A stretch of DNA of 43,752 nt from Bacteroidales bacterium (GCA_014800245.1 JAAVGM010000028.1:1-43752); one strand, 5' to 3'. Counted from the first letter of the stretch, positions 17,555-27,546 are shown. Program-made: numbers and translations. Notes: generated by a model from the sequence alone, not told the origin.

Positions 17555-17590
17555 AAATCGGCTCGCCTTCATTGGCGAGCCGATTTAATA
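17555..17590. terminator. Bidirectional terminator between convergent genes
   Basis: A perfect 13-bp stem (17555-17567 with 17574-17586, AAATCGGCTCGCC) encloses a 6-base loop. The flanks are T/A-rich on both strands. It separates the regulator from the leftward amylase gene. Confidence 0.85.
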
Positions 17591-17624
17591 TCAGACAGAT
17601 TGTTAATTCCCGTAATAAGGAGCC

Positions 17625-20600
17625 TTAAAGAATAATCTTTTTCCCATTCACGATATAAAGCCCTTTGGGAAGTTCGATTGTGTTGATGCCGGGCTGAACC
17701 ATAGTGGAGATAACCATGCCGTCCACACGCACAATACGTACAGTGGCAGCTTCAGCAGTCTCGATGATCAGATTTCCGTTGCTCTGCCATACCTTGATTC
17801 CGGACATATCCATGTTGGTAACAATTCCTGTGGCTGTGCCGTAATATTTTCCAGTGAAGCCATCAGCAGTATAAATTCCATTGGGAATCATTTCAAGGTC
17901 TTTTGTCTGACTCCCCTCAGGATTGCTGAAAATCACCATCATCTTGGGCTCGGCATCAGTGACAGTGCAAGAGAACTTATGATAGCCCGATTCAGCATCC
18001 CGGCTGATTGTCTGTCCCGGCCATGTGCCGCCTGTATAGTTCTTGTTTCCATTTCCGGCATCCCAGACCCAGGCATTGACATTGCTCCAGTTGGAAGCTG
18101 AGTTATCGAAATAAACAGTGTAGGTGGATGGGTCTGTAGGCTTGATAGGATCATCAGGAATATCCCCTGCGCCCTCGATAGTCTTTTGGTATCCATTCAC
18201 AGTGTAGTAGCCGCCGTTAACGAAATCCCATCCCTCCTTAGAGAGCTGATCGTTGCCGCTTCGGCTTATGATAACCTTAGCGTTTTCAGGAATCTTGCCA
18301 TCGCCGGTGTAGGTCCATTTATACACGTTATTGCCAAGATAAGTGAAATTCTGTCCAGGCCAGTTTCCTCCGGTAAAGTTTGTCGATGTGGTCCAGATCC
18401 AGGCAGTAGCGGGATTCCAAGACTCATGTTCAAAGAAAATAGCCTGTTCGCCTTCAGCCATAGCCGGAGCTATCACAACCTCCGGTTCCTCGCGGTCGCC
18501 TGAAACAATTCCGCCGCCGCCACCATTGTTGTTGGGTTTCTCTGTCCAGGTTTCATCCGGCATTGTCTCATCCGGCCATTCCACCCAATTCCCCTCTACG
18601 GGAGCCGAAGCATAAAGATATTTTCCATCCGTGCCGATCTTTCCCGGAGCTTTAGTCTTGTCAGTGTCGAGCACATAAACACGAAGATTGCCCTTCCCGG
18701 AACATTTGGCAGTGAGAGTTCCGTTAGTCACATTCTGCACATCGCCGGTGATTGCATCCACATAACGTCCGTTGAGCACGCCGGTGAATGTGGCGTCTCC
18801 CGATATTGTTACGAGCACATAAGAGTCAACCTTGCTGTCGGTGTAGCGACGCTTGAAAGCCATCTTGCCCGAGCAGCCATCGTTGCTGTATTGTCCCTTT
18901 CGCAGAGCCGGCACAGCAGCGCGAATCTTATTCAGACGCTGGATATGAAGAGCAAGAGGATAGGAGAGGGTAGAAGCCATGTTGCCTGTCGCACCGCTGT
19001 ATTCAGCAAAATCCGTTACCTTCACATCTCCCTCGATATATCCGCCGAAATAGGCACGTCCTGTCTCCTTAAGCGCAAGAATCGCACCCTTATCGATATC
19101 CTTACCCTTCTGGAACTCAACCTCCGATCCATAGTAGAGGCAAGGGATTCCACGGAAAGTAAACATCAGAGAAAGGTTTTCGGCCCAAGTTCCCTGATCG
19201 CCCATAAAGCGATAGTTGCTGTCGGGCGCATAGTCGTGAGAATCGACATAGACCACATTGTAAGTGGCGTCATTATAGAGATCATCCTGAGTGCGCACAC
19301 CATAAGCTCCCGAAGCGGAATTGAAATTCCAATGCATTGCGAAGTCGATCACATTCAGACCCGAATGCTGCGAATGGTCGGGAGTGTGGTATTCATTCCC
19401 GTTAAGCTTGTGATTGGAGCTCTTTTTAAGGATAGAAGTTGCATGACCACGATCATCATCAGCCGACTGATGACAGGAATCCCAGTTGGTGTGACCGCTC
19501 ACTGTCTCATAATCCTGCGACCCCTCGGTTGCCGTTGGAATAGCCACAACGCTATCCCATGAAGAGGGATCGTAATCCCATGCATAATCCTTGCTCTCCT
19601 TCCATGTATAATAGCAAGGGGAACAGTTGTAATTATCGCCGCGATAGATCACCTCCATAGATCGGGCGCAAACCTCACCATACATAAAGAAAGGATTATT
19701 GCCACGATTCTTCTTAGCCTCTTCAGATTCGGAAGCTTCAATAAACTGAGGGATGAAATTCTTATTGAAAGAGAGTCGGGGGATATGTCCGGCGGTATCG
19801 ATACGGAAGCCGTCGAGACCCATCTTGATAAGACGGGAATAACAATTCACGAGATATTCCGACACGCCCGGATGTTCTGTATTGAGATCCACGCAGTCGC
19901 CCGCAATCTGTCCCCACCATCGGGAAGGATCATCCCAGTCGAACCATGCCTTGTGGTGGAAATAGTTGTGAATATCGTGGTTCTGATAATCCGTATTCTT
20001 CATATTGTCAAGACGGGCAGCATATTGATTAGCCGGGAGGAGCTGAGCATAATTATCGGGGAGTATGCCGCCGTTGCTCACGGTCAGAGGGATCATCGAC
20101 TCATTGATATCAGCAAGATTCTTTGAATAATCCTTCTTGAACATCGGAGCGAGATTGGTCTCTCCGAAATTGCCCGTGTGCTGGATAACGATATCAAGGA
20201 TAATCTTCATATCTCTCTTATGCACCTCATCAATAAGCTTCTTGAAAGCCACATCCGCATCAGCGGCCGAGGCATCCTTGCTTACATATCGATGGTCGAT
20301 TTTAGAGAAATCCATAGCATGATAGCCATGATAATCAAGTCCGGATGCATTCTCCACCACAGGAGTGATCCAAACGGCAGTGAAGCCGAGCGCCTTGATG
20401 TAGTCGAGTTTGTCGATCAGACCTTGGAAATCGCCTCGCCATTCGGGGTCGTTGATATTGTTCACACCATCCCAGCAATATACATTGTTGTCGGGATCAC
20501 CGTCATAGAAACGGGTGGTCATCGCGAAATAGATTGTCTCGTCGCGGAAATCTGTGCGATCGCCCACAAAAGTGGCAGCGATTGATGCCATTGCCGAAGA

Positions 20601-20642
20601 CGCTATAGTGGCTCCGCAAAGCATTTTGCGCAAATGATTCAT
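17625..20642 (-). CDS. Secreted GH13 alpha-amylase with two CBM26-type starch-binding modules
   Basis: A 1005-residue exported glycoside hydrolase of family 13, acting on alpha-1,4-glucans. After a signal peptide (about 1-23), the (beta/alpha)8 barrel spans about 30-590. Region I is 'DIVIQHTG' (D150-H155), nucleophile D282 is in 'GFRIDTAGH', acid/base E323 is in 'FMYGEVCAR', and H469-D470 are in 'VDSHDY'. The region I asparagine is Gln154. A C-terminal beta-domain and a glycine-rich linker follow, then two CBM26-like modules, one around 735-820 and one around 845-945 ('YFDNSASNWSNVNAWVWD', 'WPGQ' motifs). A tail ending 'LPKGLYIVNGKKIIL' completes the protein. It is a close paralogue of the divergent gene at 20972. 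No SusC/SusD genes are nearby. Confidence 0.95.
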   Translation of the reverse strand: MNHLRKMLCGATIASSAMASIAATFVGDRTDFRDETIYFAMTTRFYDGDPDNNVYCWDGVNNINDPEWRGDFQGLIDKLDYIKALGFTAVWITPVVENASGLDYHGYHAMDFSKIDHRYVSKDASAADADVAFKKLIDEVHKRDMKIILDIVIQHTGNFGETNLAPMFKKDYSKNLADINESMIPLTVSNGGILPDNYAQLLPANQYAARLDNMKNTDYQNHDIHNYFHHKAWFDWDDPSRWWGQIAGDCVDLNTEHPGVSEYLVNCYSRLIKMGLDGFRIDTAGHIPRLSFNKNFIPQFIEASESEEAKKNRGNNPFFMYGEVCARSMEVIYRGDNYNCSPCYYTWKESKDYAWDYDPSSWDSVVAIPTATEGSQDYETVSGHTNWDSCHQSADDDRGHATSILKKSSNHKLNGNEYHTPDHSQHSGLNVIDFAMHWNFNSASGAYGVRTQDDLYNDATYNVVYVDSHDYAPDSNYRFMGDQGTWAENLSLMFTFRGIPCLYYGSEVEFQKGKDIDKGAILALKETGRAYFGGYIEGDVKVTDFAEYSGATGNMASTLSYPLALHIQRLNKIRAAVPALRKGQYSNDGCSGKMAFKRRYTDSKVDSYVLVTISGDATFTGVLNGRYVDAITGDVQNVTNGTLTAKCSGKGNLRVYVLDTDKTKAPGKIGTDGKYLYASAPVEGNWVEWPDETMPDETWTEKPNNNGGGGGIVSGDREEPEVVIAPAMAEGEQAIFFEHESWNPATAWIWTTSTNFTGGNWPGQNFTYLGNNVYKWTYTGDGKIPENAKVIISRSGNDQLSKEGWDFVNGGYYTVNGYQKTIEGAGDIPDDPIKPTDPSTYTVYFDNSASNWSNVNAWVWDAGNGNKNYTGGTWPGQTISRDAESGYHKFSCTVTDAEPKMMVIFSNPEGSQTKDLEMIPNGIYTADGFTGKYYGTATGIVTNMDMSGIKVWQSNGNLIIETAEAATVRIVRVDGMVISTMVQPGINTIELPKGLYIVNGKKIIL

Positions 20643-20728
20643 AAGAAGTTTATTTAGTTTAATTAAGCCTGTGTAGGGTAATATATGACTCTTTTGGTAT
20701 AAAAAAGATTATATACCCTTCTTTGGTG

Positions 20729-20736
20729 CAAAGTTA
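20729..20736 (-). promoter_or_regulatory. Probable -7 box of the leftward amylase gene (TAACTTTG)
   Basis: Read on the minus strand this is TAACTTTGC, matching TAnnTTTG and the following C/G often seen in Bacteroidales. Transcription would start about 75 bases before the ATG at 20642. No clear -33 TTTG is present, which would fit activator dependence. Confidence 0.5.
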
Positions 20737-20898
20737 GTAAAAAAATTAATAAGGTGCATAAAAAGTTAGATTCTTAAAATGTATAATAGGTGTATTTGAT
20801 AATGTTATGTTCTTATAATTAATTAGTTAGATAAAATATGTTTGAAAAATATGTTGTTTAACATATTTAAAAATTATTATAAAATAATCTAAAATCAC

Positions 20899-20906
20899 TA
20901 ATTTTG
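20899..20906 (+). promoter_or_regulatory. Probable -7 box of the rightward amylase gene (TAATTTTG)
   Basis: TAATTTTGCG matches the Bacteroidales -7 box and gives a leader of about 60 bases before the ATG at 20972. The -33 TTTG is missing at the expected place, as for the divergent partner, so both may need an activator. Confidence 0.5.
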
Positions 20907-20971
20907 CGTGAACTAAATAAATTGGATTCGAGCAAATCGAATCTTGGCTTATCTAAATATAACTTTACTTT

Positions 20972-23900
20972 ATGCAACTTTACAGCAAATGGATCGCCGC
21001 GGCGATTTTGGGAAGCTGTGCGGCGATGCCTTTTAAGACATATGCCGACAACAGCGATTTCAATGCTAACCGCACAGATTTCCGCGACGAGACAATCTAC
21101 TTCGCGATGACCACCCGCTTTTATGATGGCGACCCCATGAACAATGTGCTTTCATGGGATGGTCAGGCAGACCAGATTAAGAACAACGACCCTGTGTGGC
21201 GTGGAGACTTCGCCGGATTGATAGAGAAATTAGACTATATCAAGGCTCTCGGCTTCACAGCTATCTGGATTACTCCTATCGTACAGAACGCATCAGGTTT
21301 CGACTATCATGGTTATCATGCCATGGACTTTTCCAATGTGGATCTCCGTTATGAGAGCCGCAAGGAGTGGGGATGCGAAAAAGATGTGAAATTTCAGGAT
21401 CTTATTGAGGCCGCTCATAAGAAGGGTATAAAGATTATCCTTGATATCGTGCTTCAACATACAGGAAACTTCGGAGAAGCTAAATTCTGCAAACTTTTCG
21501 ACCGCGACCAGAAGATCTGGAATCAGGCAGATATAGAATCCTGTCTTATCCCCGATCAGGAAAAATTGGGAGGGTCGTCATATTGGAGTCTGCCGAATGA
21601 GGGAGCAAAGACACAATATTCCGAGCGTTTCAAATATTTAAAGAATACTGACGGCCAGAATCATGACAGCAACAACTATTGGCATCATGTAGGCCAGGGA
21701 TGGGATTGGGACGACCGTACACGCTGGTGGGGTCAGATTGCCGGCGACTGCGTGGATCTCAATACTGAAAATCCTGCGGTGGTGGATTATCTTGTGGAAT
21801 GTTACGGTAAATTTATCGAGATGGGTCTGGATGGCTTCCGTATCGATACTACAGGACATATCTCTCCCCTTACATTCAATGCTGCCTTTATACCAAAGTT
21901 TATAGAATTAGGCGAAAAGTATAAGGAAAAACGCTATCTCTATGATGAAAAGGGAAATATGACAGGAGTGTCTCCCTTCTATATGTTCGGAGAGTGTTGC
22001 GCACGCTATTCTCAGGTGATCTATCATGGCGACCAGGCTTTGTCAAGCTGCTACTACACTTGGAAATCAGATCCTGCGCTCGTTGAAGAATGGAAGAGTT
22101 ATACTGCCGACTGGTGGGCAAAGCAGGTTGTTAATGAAGGAGCCGCCCCATTAGGAAACATGGTTACATGTACGAAAGACCCCGGCACGGAACATAATTC
22201 CGACAACGTCTTCATGAAAAATGGTGCTTGGCACGAACCCGATTATTCAGAGGCTTCCGGATTCAATATCATCGACTTCCCGATGCATTATAATTACAAT
22301 AATGTAAATGAAGCAGTGAGAATTGCCAAAGAGGGAGATCAGTATTATAATGATGCCTCGTGGAACGTAGTATATGTTGATTCACACGACTATGGTCCCG
22401 GTCCGAGCGACGGAACACGCTTCTCCGGCGGTACAAATCAATGGGCAGAGAATCTTTCTATGATGTTCACCTTCCGTGGAATCCCATGTATATATTATGG
22501 ATCGGAAGTGGAATTCCAGAAAGGGGTTACAATCGACAAAGGTCCGGAGCTTGCCTTGATGAATTCAGGACGTGCATACTTCGGAGAATATCTAAAGGGA
22601 ACCGTTAAGACCGAAAAAGAACAATTCGGTACATATACAGAAGCAAGCGGAAATGTAAAAGAGACACTGAATGGCGATCTTTCACAGCATATCCGTCGCT
22701 TGAACCAGATCCGTCAGGCTGTCCCGGCATTGCGCAAAGGACAATATACCTGGGATGGATGTAAGGCCAACGGCGGCTGGGCATTCAAGCGTGCCTACAA
22801 GGATTCATACGCTCTCGTGGCAGTGAACGGAGGGGCTACATTCTCTGATGTTCCTGCAGGAATATATACCGATCTCGTTACCGGTAAGACATACCAGGGA
22901 GGAGGAACAATCACCGTAGATGCGCCCTCAAATCAGGGTCAGCTTCGTGTTCTCGTAAAGGATTGGACAGGTGGAAAAGTCGGAGAAGACGGCAAGTTCA
23001 TGTATGATTCAACTCCGGTTTCACATGGAGGTAGCGTTTCCTTTACCGATCCCGGAACAGATCATTACTACACTAAGGAGGATGCCGAAGGACCTACAAT
23101 GAACGGCGTGAAATTCTCTCCCGCAGGAGGATCGTTCCGCACCGACACTCAGACTGTAACCGTAGCTCTTGAGAGCGGATCGGTGGCAGGATGGTATCAG
23201 GTGGAAGGGAAGAGCCGTGTCAACCTCACTTCCGGATCTACTTCCACATTCACTATCGGCGAGGGAATGGAATATGGCGCGACAATCAGCATAAGCTGGG
23301 GCGCAACCGCAGAAGATGGACAGACAGCGACAGGTAAGGTAACATATAAGAAAGTGGATCCGAATGCTGCCATTACAATCTATGTTAAAGCTCCCAACGG
23401 TGGAAATATCTATGTGTGGGGAGATGACGAAAACGGCAAAAAGCAGGAACCTGCAGGTGCTTGGCCAGGAAAAGCGATCAACTCTTTGGATAAAGTAGGG
23501 GAGTATTACTCCTTCAGTGTAGATGGCATTGAGTCGGTGAGCGTTATTTTCAATGGAAATGGACAGACCGGCGATATCACAGGGATCACCTCGGATGTGT
23601 ATTATGAATACGATGGTGGTTCGACAGCCAACAAGATTGAGGGAGAAGATCCCATCGATCCGGTTGATCCCATCTACCCCATCGACCCTGATGATCCGAC
23701 AGATCCGACACCCGAAGGCGATTTCGTGGTTTACTACGACAATTCATTCTCCAATTGGGCTGCACCCCATATCCATTACTGGGGCGGAACGGAAGCAACA
23801 GAATGGCCTGGCGTGCCAATGCACAAACTTGATTGCGGTCATTACTACTTCGCATTGCCTCAGGGCACAACCGGAGTGGTGTTCAACAACAACGATCAAG

Positions 23901-24136
23901 GCGCACAGACCGACGACATATCACCTGTGCATAACACCATATATAAAGGAACAGATGGTCGTAATTTCACATCCTCCACTCACACCTGCTCGCAGACAGG
24001 GGTGACAAACATCTACACTGATGAAGAGGCTCCCGCAGAGCTTTACAATCTTCAGGGAGTGCGTGTCAATAATCCCGGTCCCGGCATCTATATCGTGGTG
24101 AAAGGAGAAAAGTCAAACAAAATTGTCATCAAATAA
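20972..24136 (+). CDS. Secreted GH13 alpha-amylase with CBM26-type modules and Ig-like domain
   Basis: A 1054-residue exported family 13 enzyme, paralogous to the gene at 17625. The signal peptide is about residues 1-25. Catalytic residues are D292 ('GFRIDTTGH'), E341 ('MFGECCARY') and H472-D473 ('VDSHDYGPG'). Region I is 'DIVLQHTG' (D158-H163), with Gln162 in place of the usual Asn, as in the paralogue. After the barrel comes an Ig/chitobiase-C-like domain ('FSPAGGSFRTDTQTVTVAL', about 710-790), a CBM26-like module (about 800-890), an Asp-Pro repeat linker ('DPVDPIYPIDPDDPTDPT') and a second CBM26-like module (about 915-1000). The protein ends in the tail 'YNLQGVRVNNPGPGIYIVV'. It is expected to bind granular or soluble starch and cleave it outside the inner membrane. 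Confidence 0.95.
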   Translation: MQLYSKWIAAAILGSCAAMPFKTYADNSDFNANRTDFRDETIYFAMTTRFYDGDPMNNVLSWDGQADQIKNNDPVWRGDFAGLIEKLDYIKALGFTAIWITPIVQNASGFDYHGYHAMDFSNVDLRYESRKEWGCEKDVKFQDLIEAAHKKGIKIILDIVLQHTGNFGEAKFCKLFDRDQKIWNQADIESCLIPDQEKLGGSSYWSLPNEGAKTQYSERFKYLKNTDGQNHDSNNYWHHVGQGWDWDDRTRWWGQIAGDCVDLNTENPAVVDYLVECYGKFIEMGLDGFRIDTTGHISPLTFNAAFIPKFIELGEKYKEKRYLYDEKGNMTGVSPFYMFGECCARYSQVIYHGDQALSSCYYTWKSDPALVEEWKSYTADWWAKQVVNEGAAPLGNMVTCTKDPGTEHNSDNVFMKNGAWHEPDYSEASGFNIIDFPMHYNYNNVNEAVRIAKEGDQYYNDASWNVVYVDSHDYGPGPSDGTRFSGGTNQWAENLSMMFTFRGIPCIYYGSEVEFQKGVTIDKGPELALMNSGRAYFGEYLKGTVKTEKEQFGTYTEASGNVKETLNGDLSQHIRRLNQIRQAVPALRKGQYTWDGCKANGGWAFKRAYKDSYALVAVNGGATFSDVPAGIYTDLVTGKTYQGGGTITVDAPSNQGQLRVLVKDWTGGKVGEDGKFMYDSTPVSHGGSVSFTDPGTDHYYTKEDAEGPTMNGVKFSPAGGSFRTDTQTVTVALESGSVAGWYQVEGKSRVNLTSGSTSTFTIGEGMEYGATISISWGATAEDGQTATGKVTYKKVDPNAAITIYVKAPNGGNIYVWGDDENGKKQEPAGAWPGKAINSLDKVGEYYSFSVDGIESVSVIFNGNGQTGDITGITSDVYYEYDGGSTANKIEGEDPIDPVDPIYPIDPDDPTDPTPEGDFVVYYDNSFSNWAAPHIHYWGGTEATEWPGVPMHKLDCGHYYFALPQGTTGVVFNNNDQGAQTDDISPVHNTIYKGTDGRNFTSSTHTCSQTGVTNIYTDEEAPAELYNLQGVRVNNPGPGIYIVVKGEKSNKIVIK

Positions 24137-24197
24137 AATAATATTTTTAAACCTACGTTATTAGAGCATATAATAAAGTATTTTTATTGTTTGGGAA

Positions 24198-24238
24198 GAG
24201 AAGTGTGGCGAAGTGATTTCGACGCACTTCTCATTTTT
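24198..24238 (+). terminator. Terminator of the rightward amylase gene
   Basis: GAGAAGTGTGGCG (24198-24210) pairs with 24220-24232, with two weak positions, and is followed by ATTTTTTA. Confidence 0.8.
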
Positions 24239-24304
24239 TATTTTAACCCATTTTAATTTAGACTTACTTGAAATAGCTATGCTGAGTGGAGCGACGGCTC
24301 ATAA

Positions 24305-24328
24305 CGCCGGAATGTGTGCATTCCGGCG
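24305..24328. repeat. Perfect 10-bp inverted repeat, GC-rich hairpin
   Basis: CGCCGGAATG (24305-24314) and CATTCCGGCG (24319-24328) pair perfectly around a TGTG loop. There is no T-run, and it stands ~65 bases past the amylase terminator and ~100 bases before the leucine promoter. It may be a backup transcription block, a protein-binding site or part of a degenerate repeat. Confidence 0.6.
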
Positions 24329-24430
24329 CATATTTATGAAATGTGTGCAAACATAATTGGCTAAAATTCTTTAAAAATAGAACATATTGTTGTAGTATAA
24401 GATAAAAATATAAAAGAATGGTAAATAATT

Positions 24431-24460
24431 TTTGAATAATAGAAAAAATAGCTATATTTG
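24431..24460 (+). promoter_or_regulatory. Promoter of the leucine operon (TTTG-18-TATATTTG)
   Basis: TTTG at 24431-24434 and TATATTTG at 24453-24460 are separated by 18 bases, close to the Bacteroidales consensus. The transcript would start around 24466 and carry a leader of about 120 bases before leuA. Confidence 0.7.
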
Positions 24461-24511
24461 CACTCTCGAAAGAGTCTTAAGGTAAAAATTAATCAAGATT
24501 CCCGAAATTTA

Positions 24512-24552
24512 TTGTTGCGAAGCATAGAAGATTCGTTGTTGCGAAGCATAGA
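24512..24552 (+). repeat. 17-bp direct repeat in the leucine-operon leader
   Basis: TTGTTGCGAAGCATAGA occurs at 24512-24528 and 24536-24552, exactly 24 bases apart. Each copy can fold into a tiny TGC-GAA-GCA hairpin. It lies in the transcribed leader, 37-77 bases before the leuA ATG, so it may act in RNA-level control. The frame is open into leuA from 24493 but has no ordinary start codon. Confidence 0.8.
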
Positions 24553-24588
24553 GAAAGGTCGGAATCCATATCAAATATAAGAAAGCCC

Positions 24589-26085
24589 ATGAGTGATAGA
24601 TTGTATATTTTCGACACGACGCTCCGGGATGGCGAGCAAGTGCCGGGTTGTCAGCTCAACACAGTCGAGAAGATTCAGGTAGCGCGACAGCTTGAAGCGT
24701 TGGGGGTTGATGTGATAGAGGCGGGGTTCCCTGTTTCGAGTCCGGGTGATTTCAATTCAGTGATAGAGATTTCCAAAGCAGTGACGTGGCCCACTATCTG
24801 CGCCCTTACACGCGCTGTGGAAAAAGATATTGAGGTAGCTGCCGAGGCTCTAAGATATGCCAAGAGAAAAAGAATACACACCGGTATCGGCACGTCAGAC
24901 TCACACATAAGATACAAATTCAATTCCACTCGTGAGGAGATTCTCGAACGCGCCATTGCTTGCGTTAAATATGCCAAGAGATTTGTGGAAGATGTTGAAT
25001 TCTATGCTGAAGATGCCGGACGCACCGATAATGAATATCTTGCGCGAGTGGTGGAGGCTGTGATCAAAGCCGGAGCCACAGTGGTAAATATCCCCGACAC
25101 CACCGGCTATTGCCTCCCTTCTGAATATGGCGACAAGATACGTTATCTAATGGAGAATGTTGACGGGATAGAGAATGCCATAATCTCCACCCATTGCCAT
25201 AACGACCTCGGCATGGCCACAGCCAATACAATGGCCGGAGTGATGAATGGAGCACGTCAGGTGGAAGTTACGATCAACGGTATTGGAGAACGTGCCGGAA
25301 ATACATCGCTCGAAGAGATTGCGATGATTCTCAAATCCCACAAAGAGTTAGATATAGAGACCAATATCAATACAAAAAAGATTTATCCCACAAGCCGCAT
25401 GATTTCATCCTTGATGAATATGCCGGTGCAACCCAATAAGGCTATAGTGGGGAGGAACGCTTTTGCTCACTCATCGGGGATACACCAGGATGGGGTGTTG
25501 AAGAACGTGCAGACTTATGAGATAATTGATCCGCGTGATGTGGGAATTGACGACAACTCAATCGTACTGACAGCCCGAAGCGGACGCGCTGCATTGAAGA
25601 GCCGCCTGAATGCATTGGGAATAGAGTTGACTCAGGAAAAGCTTGATAAAATATATCAGGAATTTCTTAAACTTGCCGATAAGAAGAAAGATATCAACGA
25701 CGACGATATCCTCCTTCTCGCAGGCGCCGACCGCACCCACAATCATCGCATCAAACTTGAATATCTTCAGGTTACAAGCGGTGTGGGGGTCCGCTCTGTG
25801 GCAAGTTTGGGCCTGAATATCGCAGGGGAGAGTTTTGAAGACTCTGCCAGCGGAAATGGTCCGGTGGATGCAGCAATTAAAGCTCTCAAGAAGATCATCA
25901 ACCGCAAGATGGTGCTCAAAGAATTCACCATTCAGGCAATCAACAAAGGGAGCGACGATGTGGGTAAGGTTCACATGCAGGTAGAATATGACGGTCATGT
26001 CTATTACGGATTCGGGGCTAACACAGATATTGTGGCAGCTTCAGTGGAGGCATACATTGATTGTATAAATAAATTTAAGATTTAA
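24589..26085 (+). CDS. leuA: 2-isopropylmalate synthase
   Basis: A 498-residue cytoplasmic enzyme that condenses acetyl-CoA with 2-oxoisovalerate, the first committed step of leucine synthesis. The N-terminus '[17 protein letters not shown]' is the DRE-TIM signature. The metal site H202/H204 is in '[15 protein letters not shown]', and '[15 protein letters not shown]' is the second signature. The C-terminal third (about 370-498, including '[14 protein letters not shown]') is the LeuA dimer/allosteric domain that normally senses leucine. The length is normal for the bacterial short form. It is the first gene of the operon, followed 60 bases later by leuC. Confidence 0.96.
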   Translation: MSDRLYIFDTTLRDGEQVPGCQLNTVEKIQVARQLEALGVDVIEAGFPVSSPGDFNSVIEISKAVTWPTICALTRAVEKDIEVAAEALRYAKRKRIHTGIGTSDSHIRYKFNSTREEILERAIACVKYAKRFVEDVEFYAEDAGRTDNEYLARVVEAVIKAGATVVNIPDTTGYCLPSEYGDKIRYLMENVDGIENAIISTHCHNDLGMATANTMAGVMNGARQVEVTINGIGERAGNTSLEEIAMILKSHKELDIETNINTKKIYPTSRMISSLMNMPVQPNKAIVGRNAFAHSSGIHQDGVLKNVQTYEIIDPRDVGIDDNSIVLTARSGRAALKSRLNALGIELTQEKLDKIYQEFLKLADKKKDINDDDILLLAGADRTHNHRIKLEYLQVTSGVGVRSVASLGLNIAGESFEDSASGNGPVDAAIKALKKIINRKMVLKEFTIQAINKGSDDVGKVHMQVEYDGHVYYGFGANTDIVAASVEAYIDCINKFKI

Positions 26086-26145
26086 GATACGAAAAAAGAT
26101 AAACAGGTGTTTAATCCCTTGTTTATTTGAAAATTTATAAATAAA

Positions 26146-27537
26146 ATGAATACTTTATTCGATAAGATATGGGACTCACATGTGGTGCAGAATGTCACAG
26201 ACGGTCCGACACAACTTTATATCGACCGACTTTATTGCCATGAGGTGACTTCTCCCCAGGCATTTGAAGGTCTCAGAAAAAGAGGAATCAAATGTTTCCG
26301 TCCGGAAAAAATCTTCTGTATGCCCGACCATAACACTCCGACCCACGATCAGGATAAAGAGATAGAGGATGAAGTGAGCCGCACTCAGGTTGACACTCTC
26401 GCCCGCAATGCCGAGGAGTTTGGATTGGAACATTTCGGTATGCTTCATCCCAAGAACGGTATCATCCATGTTGTGGGTCCCGAACGCGGTCTCTCCCTTC
26501 CCGGAATGACCATTGTTTGCGGCGATTCCCACACCTCCACCCATGGAGCTATGGGAGCAGTGGCCTTTGGAATAGGCACATCGGAAGTGGAGATGGTGAT
26601 GGCCTCACAGTGTATTCTCCAGCAGAAACCGAAATCGATGCGAATCAATGTGGAAGGAAAGCTTAAAGAAGGCGTAACAGCCAAAGATATGGCTCTCTAT
26701 CTGATGTCGAAACTCACCACTTCCGGCGCCACCGGTTATTTTGTGGAATATGCCGGCGAGGCAGTGCGCAATCTTTCCATGGAGGGACGTCTCACACTCT
26801 GCAACCTATCCATTGAGATGGGAGCGCGAGGCGGGTTCATTGCTCCCGACGAGAAAACATTTGCGTATCTGAAAGGGCGAGAATATGCGCCCCAAGGTGA
26901 AGATTGGGATAAGGCAGTGGAATATTGGAAAACCCTCAAGAGCGGAGATGACGCCGTATTCGATAAGGAATTGACTTTCCACGCCGAAGATATAGAGCCG
27001 ATGGTGACTTATGGCACTAACCCCGGAATGGGGATGGGGATCACCGAGACTATCCCGACACTCGATTCAATCCCCGAAGAGGGACGCGAATCATTCAAGA
27101 AGAGTCTTGATTATATGGGATTCGAACCCGGACAGAAGCTTCTCGGCACCCCCGTGGATTATGTATTCTTAGGAGCATGCACCAACGGACGCATCGAAGA
27201 CTTCTATGCCTTTGCATCCATCGTGAACGGGCGTAAGAAACATCCCGATGTTACGGCATGGCTTGTGCCCGGATCCTGGATGGTGTATGAGGAATTGGAG
27301 AGAGAAGGCTTGATCAAATTCTTTGAAAGAGCAGGTTTTGAGGTTCGCCAACCGGGATGTTCAGCTTGCTTAGCAATGAACGACGATAAGATACCGGCCG
27401 GCAAACTCGCCGTATCGACATCAAACCGAAATTTCGAAGGTCGTCAGGGCCCCGGCGCAAGAACAGTGCTTGCAAGTCCGCTCACAGCCGCGGCCGCTGC
27501 AGTGACAGGGAAAATAACAGATCCAAGAACCCTCTAA
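26146..27537 (+). CDS. leuC: 3-isopropylmalate dehydratase large subunit
   Basis: A 463-residue aconitase-family subunit; with LeuD it isomerises 2- to 3-isopropylmalate. The [4Fe-4S] cluster cysteines are C345 ('[12 protein letters not shown]'), C405 and C408 ('[13 protein letters not shown]'). Substrate/active-site signatures '[11 protein letters not shown]' and '[18 protein letters not shown]' are present. The length matches the bacterial heterodimer type. The stop is 9 bases before leuD. Confidence 0.97.
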   Translation: MNTLFDKIWDSHVVQNVTDGPTQLYIDRLYCHEVTSPQAFEGLRKRGIKCFRPEKIFCMPDHNTPTHDQDKEIEDEVSRTQVDTLARNAEEFGLEHFGMLHPKNGIIHVVGPERGLSLPGMTIVCGDSHTSTHGAMGAVAFGIGTSEVEMVMASQCILQQKPKSMRINVEGKLKEGVTAKDMALYLMSKLTTSGATGYFVEYAGEAVRNLSMEGRLTLCNLSIEMGARGGFIAPDEKTFAYLKGREYAPQGEDWDKAVEYWKTLKSGDDAVFDKELTFHAEDIEPMVTYGTNPGMGMGITETIPTLDSIPEEGRESFKKSLDYMGFEPGQKLLGTPVDYVFLGACTNGRIEDFYAFASIVNGRKKHPDVTAWLVPGSWMVYEELEREGLIKFFERAGFEVRQPGCSACLAMNDDKIPAGKLAVSTSNRNFEGRQGPGARTVLASPLTAAAAAVTGKITDPRTL

Positions 27538-27546
27538 TAGAATGCA

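Larger units (their letters stand above)
20643..20971. other. Divergent promoter region between the two amylase genes
   Basis: This 329-base, very AT-rich stretch has no coding sequence. It contains a -7 box for each direction (20729-20736 leftward, 20899-20906 rightward). The two predicted transcripts have leaders of roughly 75 and 60 bases. Between the boxes, an ATATTT-rich segment with AAATATGTT/AACATATTT complementarity (about 20846-20869) could be a shared regulator site. Confidence 0.6.
24137..24588. other. Region between amylase and leucine operon
   Basis: This 452-base stretch has no coding sequence. In order it holds a terminator (24198-24238), a perfect GC-rich hairpin (24305-24328), a consensus promoter (24431-24460), and a leader of about 120 bases with a small hairpin at 24462-24475 and a 17-bp direct repeat (24512-24552). 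Confidence 0.7.

Noticed and set aside
18891..19562. A 223-codon frame opposite the leftward amylase
   Set aside because: It lies antisense to the catalytic domain with all GH13 motifs intact and shows no protein family features.
23640..23715. Repetitive GATCC/Asp-Pro tract in the rightward amylase
   Set aside because: It is an ordinary low-complexity linker between carbohydrate-binding modules, not an independent repeat element.
24493..24588. Possible N-terminal extension of LeuA or leader peptide through the direct repeat
   Set aside because: The frame is open into leuA but has no ATG/GTG/TTG start, and LeuA already starts at its canonical N-terminus. It is not leucine-rich.
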